A DNA stretch of 64,000 nucleotides from Alopecurus myosuroides. Lineage: Eukaryota; Streptophyta; Magnoliopsida; Poales; Poaceae. Under the pieces are notes generated by a model. That model was not told where the DNA came from. It worked only from the letters and a program-made list of their open reading frames with translations, and did no database searches. The position numbers and the translations under genes were made by a program. How positions within the stretch are numbered: position 1 is the stretch's first letter; the number at the start of each line of letters is the position of its first letter. Of the stretch, positions 22,801 to 32,921 are shown piece by piece. The stretch is from contig CM054061.1 of NCBI GenBank assembly GCA_028641055.1, positions 35,777,860-35,841,859 of the forward strand, given 5' to 3'.

Positions 22801-24242
22801 ACAGAAAAACCATAGGGGTCAAAATCGATGGAACAAGAATTGTCGCGGGTGAATTTGCGTACGGATATGAGGTTAGTAACCATGGATGGCGATACGAGCA
22901 CATTTTTGAGATTGAAGGTGTGGGGAGGGGAGTGGAGGATGACATCGCCAGTGGTGGTGATGGGGAGCCGTGATCCGTTGCCGACAACAACATGAGAAGA
23001 ATTAGGCCGAGAGAAAGAGTGAGAGGTCAAGGTACCTGGGGTGTTGGCGATGTGAGACGAGGCGCCCGAGTCCATGGTCCATTCCGGTGGGGCGGAGCTT
23101 GGGGCGTTGCTGACCATGGCGCTGTGATCCCAAGAGTACGGGGGCGCGGGGTAGTGGTAGCCGGGCGGTGGGTAGAAGTTGGCGTGGCCCGCCATGTAGG
23201 CATGCGCGTGGTGGCCGGGGCGAGGCCCGAGGATGCTCGTCGGGTTGGGGGCGAACGGCGGACGGTAGGCCGGCTGGAAGGAGCCGTAGGCGGGCTGGTA
23301 CGGTTGGTACGGCTGCGGTTGGTACGGCTGCTGGCGGCGTCCCCAGTTGCCGCGTCCGCGTCCACGACCACGGCGCCCGCGGCCGCGATCGTTGCCGGTG
23401 CCGTATTGGTAGCCGCCTTGACCGTAGCCGTACTGCTGGCCGCCCTGGCCAGAGCCGGTGGTGTGGGCGTTGTGGGCAGGGGCCTGCTGTCCGCCGGAAC
23501 CGGAGTTCCCGTTGGTGCTGGTGGCGGCACCGTGAACGGCATTGCCGCGTTGGCCGTTCTTGTCGCGGTCGCCACGGTCACCGGATCCGTTGGCGACAAG
23601 GGCGTGCGCGGCGGCGTCCAGAGCCTTGGCCTTCTGCTTGATCTCGGCGAGGAGGAGGCGGGACTGGGCATCGGCGAAGGAGGCGAGCGGCGTCTGGAGC
23701 ATCTCGGCCTGCAGAGCGAACGCGTCGCTGAGGCCGTCGAGGAGGCGCATCGTCAGCTGGGCGTCGGAGATCGGATCGTCGACGTCGCCAAGCGCGTCGG
23801 CGATAGCCTTCAGCTTGCTGCAGTAGTTGCCGATCGTCATGTCGCCCTGACGGAGGTCGTGGAACTCGCGGCGAAGATGCATGCTCCGGACAGCCTTGTT
23901 GGCGGTGAAGAAGGCGAGGATGGCGCGCCAGGTCTGGAAGGCCGTGTTGTCGGGGGCGAGGACGATTTCCTGGAGGTCGTCGGCGAGTGTGGCGATGAAC
24001 CACAGCGTGATGGAGAAGTCCGTCTTGCGCCATTCCTCGTCAGCGAGGTGAGCGGCGGTTTCCTCCTCGACGTGGTGGCGGGCGTTGTAGCGGGCGAGGA
24101 GGATGAGGACGGTGTTGCGCCACTTACGGAAGAATTTGCCGGTGAGATCGAGTTTAAACTCGATGTAGTTGGTGATGTTGATGTTGTGGATGGAGATGCC
24201 GGGGGGGATGACGGCGATGGTTGTGTCCGAGGCGGACGCCAT
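19812..24242 (-). CDS. Copia gag-pol polyprotein, 1476 aa, intact
   Basis: Domains in order: a gag of the copia UBN2 type (residues about 20-210); a Gly/Arg/Tyr/Gln-rich linker (250-330) in place of the usual CCHC zinc knuckle, with GRGRRGRGRGRG; an aspartic protease with WTMDSGASSHI at about 388-398; an integrase with the HHCC zinc finger (HQRLGH at 522-527, CEVC at 552-555) and DDE acidic residues near 582, 644 and 680; a reverse transcriptase from about 985 with YVDD at 1155-1158; and an RNase H with YSDADWAG (about 1317), AEAEY (about 1359) and FCDN (about 1394). No stop or shift interrupts it. The Met at 24242 follows the primer site by about 55 bases. The frame reads through the polypurine tract and stops in the 3' LTR. 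Absence of the knuckle with an Arg-rich substitute is the odd point. Confidence 0.96.
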   Translation of the reverse strand: MASASDTTIAVIPPGISIHNINITNYIEFKLDLTGKFFRKWRNTVLILLARYNARHHVEEETAAHLADEEWRKTDFSITLWFIATLADDLQEIVLAPDNTAFQTWRAILAFFTANKAVRSMHLRREFHDLRQGDMTIGNYCSKLKAIADALGDVDDPISDAQLTMRLLDGLSDAFALQAEMLQTPLASFADAQSRLLLAEIKQKAKALDAAAHALVANGSGDRGDRDKNGQRGNAVHGAATSTNGNSGSGGQQAPAHNAHTTGSGQGGQQYGYGQGGYQYGTGNDRGRGRRGRGRGRGNWGRRQQPYQPQPYQPYQPAYGSFQPAYRPPFAPNPTSILGPRPGHHAHAYMAGHANFYPPPGYHYPAPPYSWDHSAMVSNAPSSAPPEWTMDSGASSHIANTPGTLTSHSFSRPNSSHVVVGNGSRLPITTTGDVILHSPPHTFNLKNVLVSPSMVTNLISVRKFTRDNSCSIDFDPYGFSVKDLATRTTILRCNSDGELYSFHGGSHNPTAFHTATSGDLWHQRLGHPGPRTVSKLLHFLPSCNNTVPSSMCEVCQLGKHTRLPFTSSSSCTTAPFQLIHCDLWTSPVPSFSGYKYYLAILDDYSHYSWTFPLKQKSDTALTLQRFLSFIKTQFHTTICCVQCDNGGEFLNLSLRTLFSNHGIAFRLSCPHTSSQNGKAERLIRTTNDVLRTLLIQGHLPSSFWVEALNTATHLLNIRPSSSIQSQTPHFRLLGQHPMYTHLRVYGCLCYPNTLATSPHKLAPRSIRCVFIGYPREHKGYRCLNLETRQVHVSRHVTFNETIFPFASPTPKPTPPLDAADPNQPDEILPGFRVTRPTPPSASGSPAGSSSGSVSSHSVPPTPPDAPTPSQSSSAITTPPTPPSGHGPHQSSAHHSSSGSSTSADSPPTTPVQPRQRALPPRAIPIQPPQNPHTMTTRAKNGFLMPRRLFNLHTTTQSISPLPSNYKNAIRDPNWHAAMLEEFNALIKNDTWSLVPKPAGVNIVTGKWIFRHKMHPDGTLARYKARWVLRGFTQQAGVDYDETFSPVVKPATIRIILSLATSHSWPMHQLDVKNAFLQGTLHETVYCTQPAGFSHSTLPNHVCLLKKSLYGLKQAPRTWFSRFTQFLHSIGFMASKCDPSLFILHRGSSIAYLLLYVDDIILTANTPHFLHSLIHSLKTEFSMTDLGELHHFLGINVHRNTHGLLLSQQQYALELLDRANMSNCNPLSTPIDTRSKLSATDGLPFSDPSLYRSLAGALQYLTLTRPDISHAVQQVCLFMHSPRDVHFQLIKRILRYIKGTSNFGLQLYRHSSTDLLAYSDADWAGCPDTRKSTSGFCVFLGDNLVSWSSKRQPTVSRSSAEAEYRAVANCVAESCWLRQLLTELRRPPRRATVVFCDNISAVYMSSNPVQHQRTKHIEIDLHFVRDRVALGEAKILHVPTSSQFADIFTKGLPSSVFDEFRTSLHILPFDVRTAGGC
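19818..19827 (-). promoter_or_regulatory. Polypurine tract of the copia element
   Basis: TGCGGGGGGG (element strand) directly abuts the 3' LTR and is the expected site for priming plus-strand DNA. It also encodes the last residues of the polyprotein. Confidence 0.85.
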
Positions 24243-24299
24243 GAGGAGGGAGGGATCGAAGAAGAGAGAGGGTTCGTGGGAGGGAGAAGAGACACCTGC

Positions 24300-24311
24300 G
24301 CTCTGATACCA
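24300..24311 (-). promoter_or_regulatory. Primer-binding site, initiator tRNA-Met type
   Basis: TGGTATCAGAGC on the element strand follows the 5' LTR with no spacer, complementary to the 3' end of plant initiator tRNA-Met, as in most plant copia elements. Confidence 0.93.
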
Positions 24312-24504
24312 AGTTGAATTGTACTGAACTCACCACACTTGTATTGATTCAGTTACAGTACATATATAGCTTACAGAGGTGATCGTGTGTGCGCGAGCAG
24401 TGGCACGCGCAGGTGCATGCAAGGCCTCGATCCTTAAGTATAGGAACTACAGGTTACAGACCAGGTCAGGTACCGTTAGGATTACAGAACGATAACGTTC
24501 AACA
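24312..24504 (-). repeat. 5' LTR of the copia element
   Basis: 193 bp, with one base different from the 3' LTR. A TATA-like box lies in the TATATATGTACTG region (about 24360 on the plus strand) and should drive transcription of the element. Confidence 0.95.
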
Positions 24505-24601
24505 GACACAAATCCAGCAGCATAAAAGATCACCTATAACTCTCCTAGAAAGACCGAGTATATATTCTGGACCCACGGCTTGGACACGGACCGACGAACT
24601 A

Positions 24602-25119
24602 GGCAGTGGATCTAGAGCACGCCGCAGTAGGAGATGATGATGGTCTTGGAGACTTCACCGGTCATGGGACTTTGCTGCCGGTGGCGGTTCCCAGCTTCTT
24701 GATGGCCTTGAGAACATCCATGCCACCGATGACCTGGCCGGCCGAAGGCGACATACTTTCCATCCTTTCCATCTAAAGACGGACAGCGGGTCAGGGTGAT
24801 CATGAACTGGGAGGCGTTGGTGTCTGGCCCAGTGTTGAACCTGGATAGCCTGCCGGCTTTGATATGCTACTTGGCGAAATTCTCATCCTTGAACTTCTCA
24901 CCATAGATGGACTCACCGCCGGTGCCGTAGATGGGTTAAGGTGATCTGAACTGGGAGCCATTGGAGTTGGGCTCGATGCTGAACATGGATGAGTGGGCCA
25001 ACCTTGATGTGCTTCAAGACGAAGTTCTCCTCCTCAAACTTGCCGCCATATATGGACTCGCCGCCGCTGCCATACCGATTGGTTAAGATGTCGCTGGTGC
25101 ACATGAACTCGGGGACCAC
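24602..25119 (-). pseudogene. Cyclophilin (peptidyl-prolyl isomerase) pseudogene, deleted fusion of two copies
   Basis: On the minus strand cyclophilin motifs appear in broken order: FMCTSDILTNRYGSGGESIY and KFEEENFVLKH (25110-25000), a run matching the NGSQF-IT region, then a second copy of KFKDENF and [14 protein letters not shown] (24910-24760), then the C-terminal [16 protein letters not shown] (to about 24612). Compared with the related pair at 33190-34080, a deletion near 24935 has joined the middle of one copy to the middle of the other. There are frameshifts and no start. Cytosolic cyclophilins fold proteins; this copy cannot. Confidence 0.8.
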
Positions 25120-25519
25120 ACATGCATGAATAGGGTTACAGATAGGATTGCAATTATGATATTTCAGTTGCAGGTGAGGTTGCAACTGATATTTCTCAGT
25201 TACGACTGAGGTTGAAATTATGAGTAGGCAAATCCAGCACTCAATCATTTTTCATATTTAAAGACTGAGGTTGAAAATATCAGTTGCAATTTCACTTGCA
25301 GGGCAAAATTATTAATTGCACATTGCCTCTGAAAGAAACTTCTAACTGGAAAAAAAAGCTCAGTTCCACCCTAACGTGCGGCTGAAAGAAACTTAGTTGC
25401 AGCTAGACTTATAGCGGGGAAAAAGTCAGTTACATCCCACTTGTAACTGTGGAAAAAATGCAGTGTAGTCACTTGCATCCCTATAACCTAAGAAATCTCC
25501 ATTGCAACGAGACTTGCAA
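25120..25519. repeat. TTGCAACT/GTTGCA-rich non-coding stretch
   Basis: Words such as CAGTTGCAG, GTTGCAACTG, TTGCAATTTCACTTGCA and TTGCAACGAGACTTGCAAC recur. It links the cyclophilin pseudogene to the CACTA end and is repeated at 34080-34480. Probably transposon-derived. No ORF. Confidence 0.5.
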
Positions 25520-25990
25520 CACTACAAGGAAAGGGCTTACAACCTGTTTGAGCATTTTCTAATTAGTGGCATTAAAATGACACGCCAGTGATCTTCATCA
25601 GTGCTATTCACTTCCCCTGGCGTGCATTGGATAACACCGGTAGAAGAAACATATCATTGGCGTTAACTGTTGCACGTCACATTTGTTAAACTTTTCGGTG
25701 GCGTTGGCATAAAAACCACGCCGGTAACTAATCCGTAATTTTTTTTTTAAATTTCCAGTTTTTTATTGCATTTACTATAATAGCTTATTGATAACATCAC
25801 AAAGAATGGTAGGATAAATTATTACGGAATTTTGGTAAAATAGAAAATATCCAATAGTCGAATACTAAGAACAATATCTATGATTTCGACTAAGAAGAGT
25901 CATCATCGTGCTGATGAAACACATCGTTGCCATCATCATCTCTAAGGTCTTGGCCGTCGTCTTCAGTGAATGATGATGTGCGTAGTTGCA
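25520..25990 (+). mobile_element. CACTA-type 5' end fragment, copy A
   Basis: CACTACAAGGAAAGGGCTTA is a typical CACTA terminal sequence. It is followed by subterminal words around GGCGT and ACACCGG (CCCTGGCGTGCATTGG, CGGTGGCGTTGGC, ACGCCGG). The fragment is cut by the LTR that starts near 26020. No coding part is left. Confidence 0.65.
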
Positions 25991-26019
25991 CTCATTGGTA
26001 AACCCCAAGAGAAATGTTG

Positions 26020-28376
26020 TGAAGAGTGCAGCGGAAAGTTTTCCCTCAGAAAAGAAACCAAGGTTGAATCGACCAATAGGAGAACAAGCAATTTCTGAAG
26101 GTTGATTCAGTTGATGTGGTAGGGCGCACTACCGGTTCAGCAACAAAGTTGAATGTACACAACACAATCAATTCAATTTGCCCCAACGAAGCAGTGAGGT
26201 TGTCAATCTCACCGGTTTTGCTGATAATAAAGAGGTTAAATGTATGGTGTGAAAAACAGTATGAATTAGTAGTATCAGAGTGACAACAGTAATTGCAATG
26301 GTTGAATTATCAGTATGAGAAAATGGACCGGGGTCCACGGTTCACTAGTGGTGTCTCTCAATAAAAGATAGATAACATATGTGGTGAACAAATTATAGTT
26401 GGGAAATTGATAACATGCATGACATGATGATTACTATGTGATTTATGCGGGCATTACAACAAGACTCATAGACCTTCATCCAACTTCATCTATGACTAAT
26501 AATCCATCATCAGAATATCATCTGAATAAACCCTGGGTATTAAGTTGCAAGCAATGGATAATCGCATTAAGAAAAGTGTGTAATGTAAACAATGTAAACA
26601 CCGTTGTTTTCTCCCTAATGGCAACAACACATCCTTCATCTGTCACGTTTCTGTCACTCGAGCACAAATGCAAAGGAGGCATGCACCCAATATCGAGCAT
26701 AAATACTCCCTCTTGAAGTCACTAGGATCTACTTGGCCAGAGCATCTACTAACAACGTAGATAATGCAATATCATAAATAACATACACATGAAGATAACA
26801 TGATATATTGATAATCACGAGACATAGCATTCAACATTCACCGGATCGCAGCAAACACAACATGTAGAATTGCAATAAGATGATCTAACATGAGGCATAA
26901 AGAGGAGATAACAACCATCAAGCTACTGCTATGACTAGTAATCCAGGGATGAACTACTCACGCATAACTCTACAGGCGGACATAGTGGTGTAGATCCCTC
27001 TAATGTCTACGCACGCTTCTATTCTGGTATACTGTGTTGGGCCTCAAAGTGCAGAGGTTTGTAGAACAGCAACAAGTTTCGCTTAAGTGGATCACCCAAG
27101 GTTTATCAAACTCACGGAGGTAGAGGTCAAAGATATCCCTCTCAAGCAACCCTGCAATCAAGATACAAGAAGTCTCTTGTGTCCCCAACAAACCTAATAC
27201 AATTTTCAGTTGTATAGGTGCACTAGTTCGCGAAGAGAGAGTAAAATGCAAGTAATATGAATGATAATAAGTAATAATAGAAATCTGAAATAAAAATGGC
27301 AGGAAGCTAAGATGTAGCAGAACACGCCGAAAACGGTGTTTCAATGCTTGGAAATAATCCCTAGGGATCCTACTTTCACTAGAGGACACTCTCAATAATG
27401 ATAACATAATTAAAAATTAAATATCTTCTCTTCACTATGCTACTCTTAACCCTCTCCGGTTGGATAACGAACACTAATCATTGCGTAAGGCTGCAAAAAG
27501 CATTCCTTAAAGTAAGCATTCCCATGTCTAGTTAACCCCACGCTGTCAGTATGACCGCCCTAGAAGGTACTAGACAAACACCACAATTCATAGAGGAGAC
27601 ACACGTGATGTTCACCTTCACACTGCGGGATAAGGTGACTCCAAAGCTCATATTATTAAAACACTTGAGTAGCACAAGATGAAGAGTAACATCTACTTAT
27701 TCAACTAGATTACAAAGCTCACGGTCACATATAGATCACACCATGGGAGAGAGAGATGAACCACATGGTTACTGGTAGAGCCCTCAGCTTCGGGGGAGAA
27801 CTACTCCCTCCTCATCATAGGAGACAGCAACAGCGATGGAGATGGCGGTGGAGTCGATGGAGATGGTCTCGGGTGCACTTCCCCGTCCCGGCAGGGTGCC
27901 AGAACAGAGATTTGTCCCTCGAAACTTGTTGGTGGCGGCAGCGAGCTACAGATGTATTTTATGGAAAAGGTCAATGTATCTAGGGTTTTCCCTTGGGGGG
28001 GTATAAATAAGCGAAAGGGCGATGCCGGGGGTGGCTAGGGGGCCCGCACCTCTAAGTGGCGCGGCTAGCGGGACCCGCGCCACCCCATGGTGTGGCCACC
28101 CTGTGCCCCCCCCCTTCGGGGCTCTTTGGGACTTCTTGAAGCTTACGAGACTTCTAAGACTTCTGGCTTTCGAATTTTCCAATTCCGAGAATATTTTCAG
28201 AACAACTTTTCTGGAACTAAAAACAACAGAAAAAAGAACTGGCTCTGTGGAATCTAGTTAATAGGTTAGTCCCGCAAAACGTGTAAAAATGCTATAAATA
28301 AGGGAGAAAACATGTAGCAATTGGCATAATATAAACATGGAGCATCAGAAATTATAGATACATTGTAGACGTATCA
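26020..28376 (-). mobile_element. Gypsy-type LTR, copy L1 (composite)
   Basis: On the minus strand it begins TGATACGTCTACAATGTATC (28376) and runs to about 26020, where the plus strand reads TGAAGAGTGCAGCGG. The LTR body includes GGACCGGGGTCCACGGTTCA and AGTTTTCCCTCAG, words I know from abundant LTRs of wheat-like genomes. The part at about 27010-27770 resembles a different LTR (GTTGGGCCTCAAAGTGCAGA), so this copy may be nested or chimeric. To its right, AAGCTTGGGGATGC on the element strand fits a polypurine tract, making this a 3' LTR. Confidence 0.65.
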
Positions 28377-28756
28377 AGCATCCCCAAGCTTAGTTCTTAC
28401 TCGTGCTCGAGTAGGTAAACGATAAAACACAATAATTTCTAAGATAACATGCTACTTACCATAAACTAGATCATTATAATGTAAAAGCATATGTACGCTG
28501 AGGTCATAGAACTTCAAACACAAACATGATAAATAGAACTTTAATAATAAAGCATAGCAATCACTTTGCATCATGAAGAGTAACTCAAATAAAAGATCAT
28601 GAATAACAATGCATTGAAAGTTATACGTTTGTTTCAAGAATAAAGAAAGCATGTCATAGTGGTATTTCGCTAGTCCTTAAGAGTGGGACAAAACATAAAT
28701 GCTAGGACATGAAGGTGCAGATCTTGCAGTCGTCGTGATACCCCAGGAGGCGGGTG
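28377..28756 (-). mobile_element. Internal, non-coding fragment of the same LTR retrotransposon
   Basis: GCATCCCCAAGCTTAGTTCT and an AT-rich continuation without ORFs, next to L1. Cut on the right by another LTR copy. Confidence 0.5.
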
Positions 28757-30301
28757 TGATGAGCACAGCGGTAGGAAGTTTTTCCCTTAGTTAAGAACCA
28801 TGGTTATCAATCCAGTAGGAGAAGTAGGATCTTCGGAAGGTTGATGCCACTAACGGTGGTGCTGGCGCTTCACCGGTGTCAGCAACAACGTGGAACCTGC
28901 ACACAAAACAACAAAAATACTTTGCCCCAACGGTACAGTGAGGTTGTCAATCTCATAGGTCTTGCTGACAACAAAGATTAGACGTATAGTGTGAAAAACA
29001 GTTGAATGCTTGCAGAAAGTAGAGAGAGCAGGAAATTGTTGTGGTTTGTTTAACAGTGTCGAAAATGGACCGGGGTTCATAGGTTCACTAGTGGTGTCTC
29101 TCCAGAAAAGATAACATGGTGGGTGAACAAATTACAGCTGGGCAATTTACAAATAAATGTTGCACCGTAGTGCACATTATAACATGACGATTACTATGAT
29201 ATTTAGTGCGGGCATTACAACAAGATACATAGACTGACATCCATCTACATCTATGACAAATAATCCACCCTCAGGTTATCATCCGAACCCCCTTAGGTAT
29301 TAAGTTACAAGCAACAGATAATTGCATTAAACAAAGTGTGTAATGTAAGCAATGATTATACACGTGGGTACTCTCACCGCTGTTTTCTCCCTAATGGGAA
29401 TAGTACATCCTTTCCCTTCACGTTTCTGTCACTCGAGCAAGGCAACAAGGAGGCATGCACCCACTATCAAGCATAAATACTCCCTTTTGGAGTCACAAGC
29501 AACTACTTGGCCAAAGCAACCACTAGCAACAAAAAGCATGCAAGATCACAAATAACATATGCAATAAAAGACTATCATCAACTTGGCATAAGTTCAATAT
29601 TCATCGGATCCCAGCAAACATAACATATAGAAATACATAAGATCAATCTCGATCATGATAGCCAGCTCACGAGATCTAAACATGGAGGCATATGAGGAGG
29701 AGACAACCATCTAGCTACTATTATGGACCCGTAGTCCAGGGATGAACTACTCACGCATCACTCTGGAGGCAGGCATGGTGATGTAGAAGCCTCCGGGGAT
29801 GATGTCCTCTTCGGCAGTGTCCCGAAATACAGCTCTAGAACCCTCCTGATCTAGGGTTGACATTGATGGCGGTTGCGGAACTTATTCGGGGATTTTGATC
29901 AGGTGCTTAGGGTTTTCCATACGGGGTCTTAAATAGGCTAAAGGCCAAAGGCGGTGGAGCTTCAGGGGCCCTACATCCCTAGCTGGCGCGGCCAGGGGGA
30001 CCCGCGCCACCCTAGGGTGTCGCCCCCCTGCTTCCCCTCTTCGACTCCTCTTCGGTCTTCGGGATGCTTCCAGGGAAAATAGGAATTCCTGGCTTCGAAT
30101 TTTCAAATTACGAGAATATTTCCAAAACAACTTTTCTGAAACTAAAAACAGCAGAAAACAGCTAACTGGCTTTGGCATCTTGTTAATAGGTTAGTCCCGG
30201 AAAACGTATGAAAATGCTATAAATAAGTGAGAAAACATGTAGCAATTGGCATAATAAGATCATGGAGCATCAGAAATTAGGGATACGTTTATGACGTATC
30301 A
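28757..30301 (-). mobile_element. Gypsy-type LTR, copy L3, 1.5 kb
   Basis: It has the same family landmarks as L1: TGATGAGCACAGCGG at the left, ACCGGGGTTCATAGGTTCAC, TACTCCCTTTTGGAGTCACA, and TATGACGTATCA at the right (TGATACGTCAT on the element strand). It lacks the extra 0.8 kb present in L1, so it represents the basic LTR form. No target duplication was found. Confidence 0.65.
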
Positions 30302-31737
30302 GGACATCTTCAAAGTTCATGTGGAAGACTAGAACAAATAATTTAAGAAAAAATAATATCACATTATGAAGCAATTATTGATGTTTATGGGACAAATACA
30401 CATAGAACTCAGAATGGCAAAAATGTTCTCTCAACTATGCATAAAGTTAGAAGATGGATACTCGACATAAAAGTAAAAGAAAGGCCCTTCGTGGAGGGAA
30501 GCATGGATCAACTCATGTGCTAGAGCTTTTATTTTATTAAACAGGGGTATTAAAAGTTTAACATTCCTCCCTATCGATGAGTCGTATCAATAAATCCCTC
30601 GGGTGAGCCGGTAGAGTTTCGAGTAGAGGAACGATGTACGCGCTGGTGATCTCGACGGCTAACAAGGGGCATGGTTTACCTAGGTTCGGGGCCCTCGTAG
30701 AGGTAAAATCCTTACTCCTGCTTGTCTGATCTGTATTATGGCGAGATAGTCGAGCTGTTACAATGGCGATGATGTGGTGGTGTGTACAGGGTATCACGTG
30801 TATTGTCTAGTATAGTTGTGGCTTGTATCTTGTTCATGTCTCGATTCGATCTCCTCTTTCTCTCCTTCCTCCTGGTTTTATATATGCATCCAGGAGGGGT
30901 TACATGAGTCCTAGTAGATTACGTATAGGAGTTCTTGTCTTGACCAAGAAGTCTTGTAGGTGGGATTCTGTTGGGCCTTCTAGAACCGCGGGATATCACC
31001 TGTCTTTGGGCCTAGGTCTTGGGCCTTGGACCGAGTAGGCTCACCCGATAGGTCCAGAAATCATCCCAACGTCAGTAGCCCCTGAGTGTTTATTCGACTG
31101 AGAACAGTCGGGTAAGCACTCAAAGTTCGTTCTAAGATTCTTCGACTTGTCATTCAATCGCCTGGTTTTGAGCGTGTATACCCTGTCCGCGACGCGCTCA
31201 TGTACTCGAGCATCGAGTGATAAATGTGCCTTGTTTTGGCTATATTCGCAGAAGGATGTGGCTTAGTCGCTTGACTCTCCCGAAAGATCAGGGACAATTA
31301 GTTGCATCTAGGACAAAAACGGTTATGGCCTACATGAATTCGAGACCTCCGACTCAAATCCGGCGAGGTGATCGTTGCGACTGGGCTGTGGAGGTCTTAC
31401 CGAGTCAAACTTAACCTAAATGGGTACCCGGCGCGTCCGCTAGGATTTTTCTTCGTACTGTTGACACGAGAAATTTACCGGAGGACGCAGCTTGAGTGCG
31501 ATTCCAGGCCCAAAAGAGGGATCCTTGGGTCTTACCTTCGTACTCGAAAGAATACGGCATCCGGAAGTGCCTAGTCGGCCGAATGATCCAGGATAAGGAT
31601 GTGTAAATATGTCGTGTGGTAGAGTTGCGAGAGCCGCACACTCGCGATTTTACCTTAATCATGTTATTGCGATTCATCGGGTGAAGAGATCTCCCTTCTT
31701 GATCTTGTGCGAAAGATACTTTGCGTTATGAAGTTTA
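30302..31737. other. LTR-retrotransposon remnants, no ORF
   Basis: 30302-30545 continues as retroelement interior. From about 30580, phrases such as ACCTAGGTTCGGGGCCCTCG, ACTCCTGCTTGTCTGATCTG and AGTAGCCCCTGAGTGTTTAT are typical of gypsy LTR or UTR sequence in cereals. Short frames only. Confidence 0.45.
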
Positions 31738-32037
31738 CACGAAAGAAATTTCTTCTTGATGTGCCCATATGAAACAGATTTCGTGTCAGGGTGACTATGC
31801 GGAATAAATTTCGCGTCTTGATATGCCCATACGAAAGAGATTCTGTCAGGGTGCTTATGCGAAAGAAATTCCGCGTCTTTGATGTGCCCTTACAAAAGAT
31901 ATTTCGTGTCAGAATGCTTATGCAAAAGAAATTTCGCTTCTTGATGTGCCCTTACAAAAGAAATTTCGTGTCGGGTGTCCATGCGAATGAAATTTCGCGT
32001 TTTGATGCTCATACGAATGAAATTTCGTGTAATGAGG
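31738..32037. repeat. Minisatellite with alternating ATGCGAAAGAAATTTCGCG units
   Basis: A compound unit of about 55 bases recurs five to six times: CGAAAGAAATTTCGCGTCTT, then GATGTGCCCATACGAAAGAG, then ATTTCGTGTCAGGGTGCTTA, with drift. Half-units are near-palindromic around GAAATTTC. The sequence is non-coding. Confidence 0.8.
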
Positions 32038-32189
32038 TGCGCGATGACGTCACCGCGCACTCGCCTTCTCCCGATGGGACGTGACGTTGTGGGACAAGAC
32101 ACGTAGAGCCCATCATGTCAGATTTTGACCGAAAGCGTGCCGTCATGCGCCCGTGTATCTGCATGACGTAATTATGCGGTGGAGATTTA

Positions 32190-32410
32190 CTCGACACGTT
32201 GGATAGAGTCGACGCAGTGGAGGTGTACTCAACACGGCGGATAGAGTCTACGCGGTGGAGGTGTACTCAAAACGGCAGACGGAGTCGATGAGGAAGTCGT
32301 GTAGTCGACAAGGCGGACGGTGTCGACGTGGTGGAGATCGTGTAGTTGACGTGGACGTGCCGGAGTCGCACGACGGCGTGGAAGTCGTGTAGTTGACGCG
32401 GACGCTCAGC
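32190..32410. repeat. Degenerate GGTGGAGGTGTACTC / GTCGTGTAGTTGACG repeat
   Basis: Two short words alternate with spacing of about 40-50 bases. It probably belongs to the same LTR as the flanking minisatellites. Confidence 0.55.
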
Positions 32411-32921
32411 CACCTAGTCCACACAAGAAGATGGACCCGAAAAGTCATCAAGATGTTCTGATTTCACTAATTGGGCCGCGATGTTGTATGTGTCTCGTCG
32501 AGACGAACAAGTTTGATGTTTTGATTTTATTCATCCAAGTTAATATGCGGTTTGTACGACCACAATAATTACCTTGACGAAGAAATATGACAGAGCTCCT
32601 CAGATACGCGGCGAGCATGTTAGATGCTTCCGACGCGGTAGTATGTCGAGTGCGCATGTAGCGCTCGTCGGTTGCGCGACCATCGCTCATTGGGTGCGCC
32701 GCCAGTGCTCCCGATGGGAGTAGCCCCCGAGTCTATGTGCGATTATTCGTAATCGGGCATAGAGTCAAAGATCTTCCAACGTTGCTTCTTCGATTTATCG
32801 GGTGCACGGAAGTGCTCCCGATAGGAGGGGCCCCCAAGGCTATGCTCGACTCGCAGAGTCGGGCATAGGTTCAAGTTGTTCTGAAGCTAACCCCTTTTGC
32901 TTGTCTTCTGTTGGCTCGCGG

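Larger units (their letters stand above)
19625..24504 (-). mobile_element. Complete young Ty1/copia LTR retrotransposon, 4880 bp, minus strand
   Basis: Two 193-bp LTRs (19625-19817 and 24312-24504) differ at a single base. A 5-bp target duplication GACAC flanks the element (19620-19624 and 24505-24509). The primer-binding site TGGTATCAGAGC (initiator tRNA-Met type) and a G-rich polypurine tract are in place, and one 1476-codon frame fills the interior. Short LTRs and small size fit the Ale/Retrofit-like copia lineages; the lineage is inference. One difference in 193 bases points to a very recent insertion. Replication would be through RNA in cytoplasmic particles. Confidence 0.96.
24690..28376. 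repeat. Segmental duplication, copy A
   Basis: The order cyclophilin pseudogene, TTGCAAC-rich stretch, CACTA end, gypsy-type LTR recurs at 33200-37023 with close sequence agreement. Matching points are 25520 and 34481, 26020 and 34976, and 28376 and 37023. Copy A keeps about 330 bases (about 26887-27220) that copy B lacks. Confidence 0.85.

Noticed and set aside
22992..24317. 441-codon plus-strand frame
   Set aside because: It is the antisense shadow of the GC-rich copia gag and linker; its translation is Val/Gly/Arg-rich without domains.
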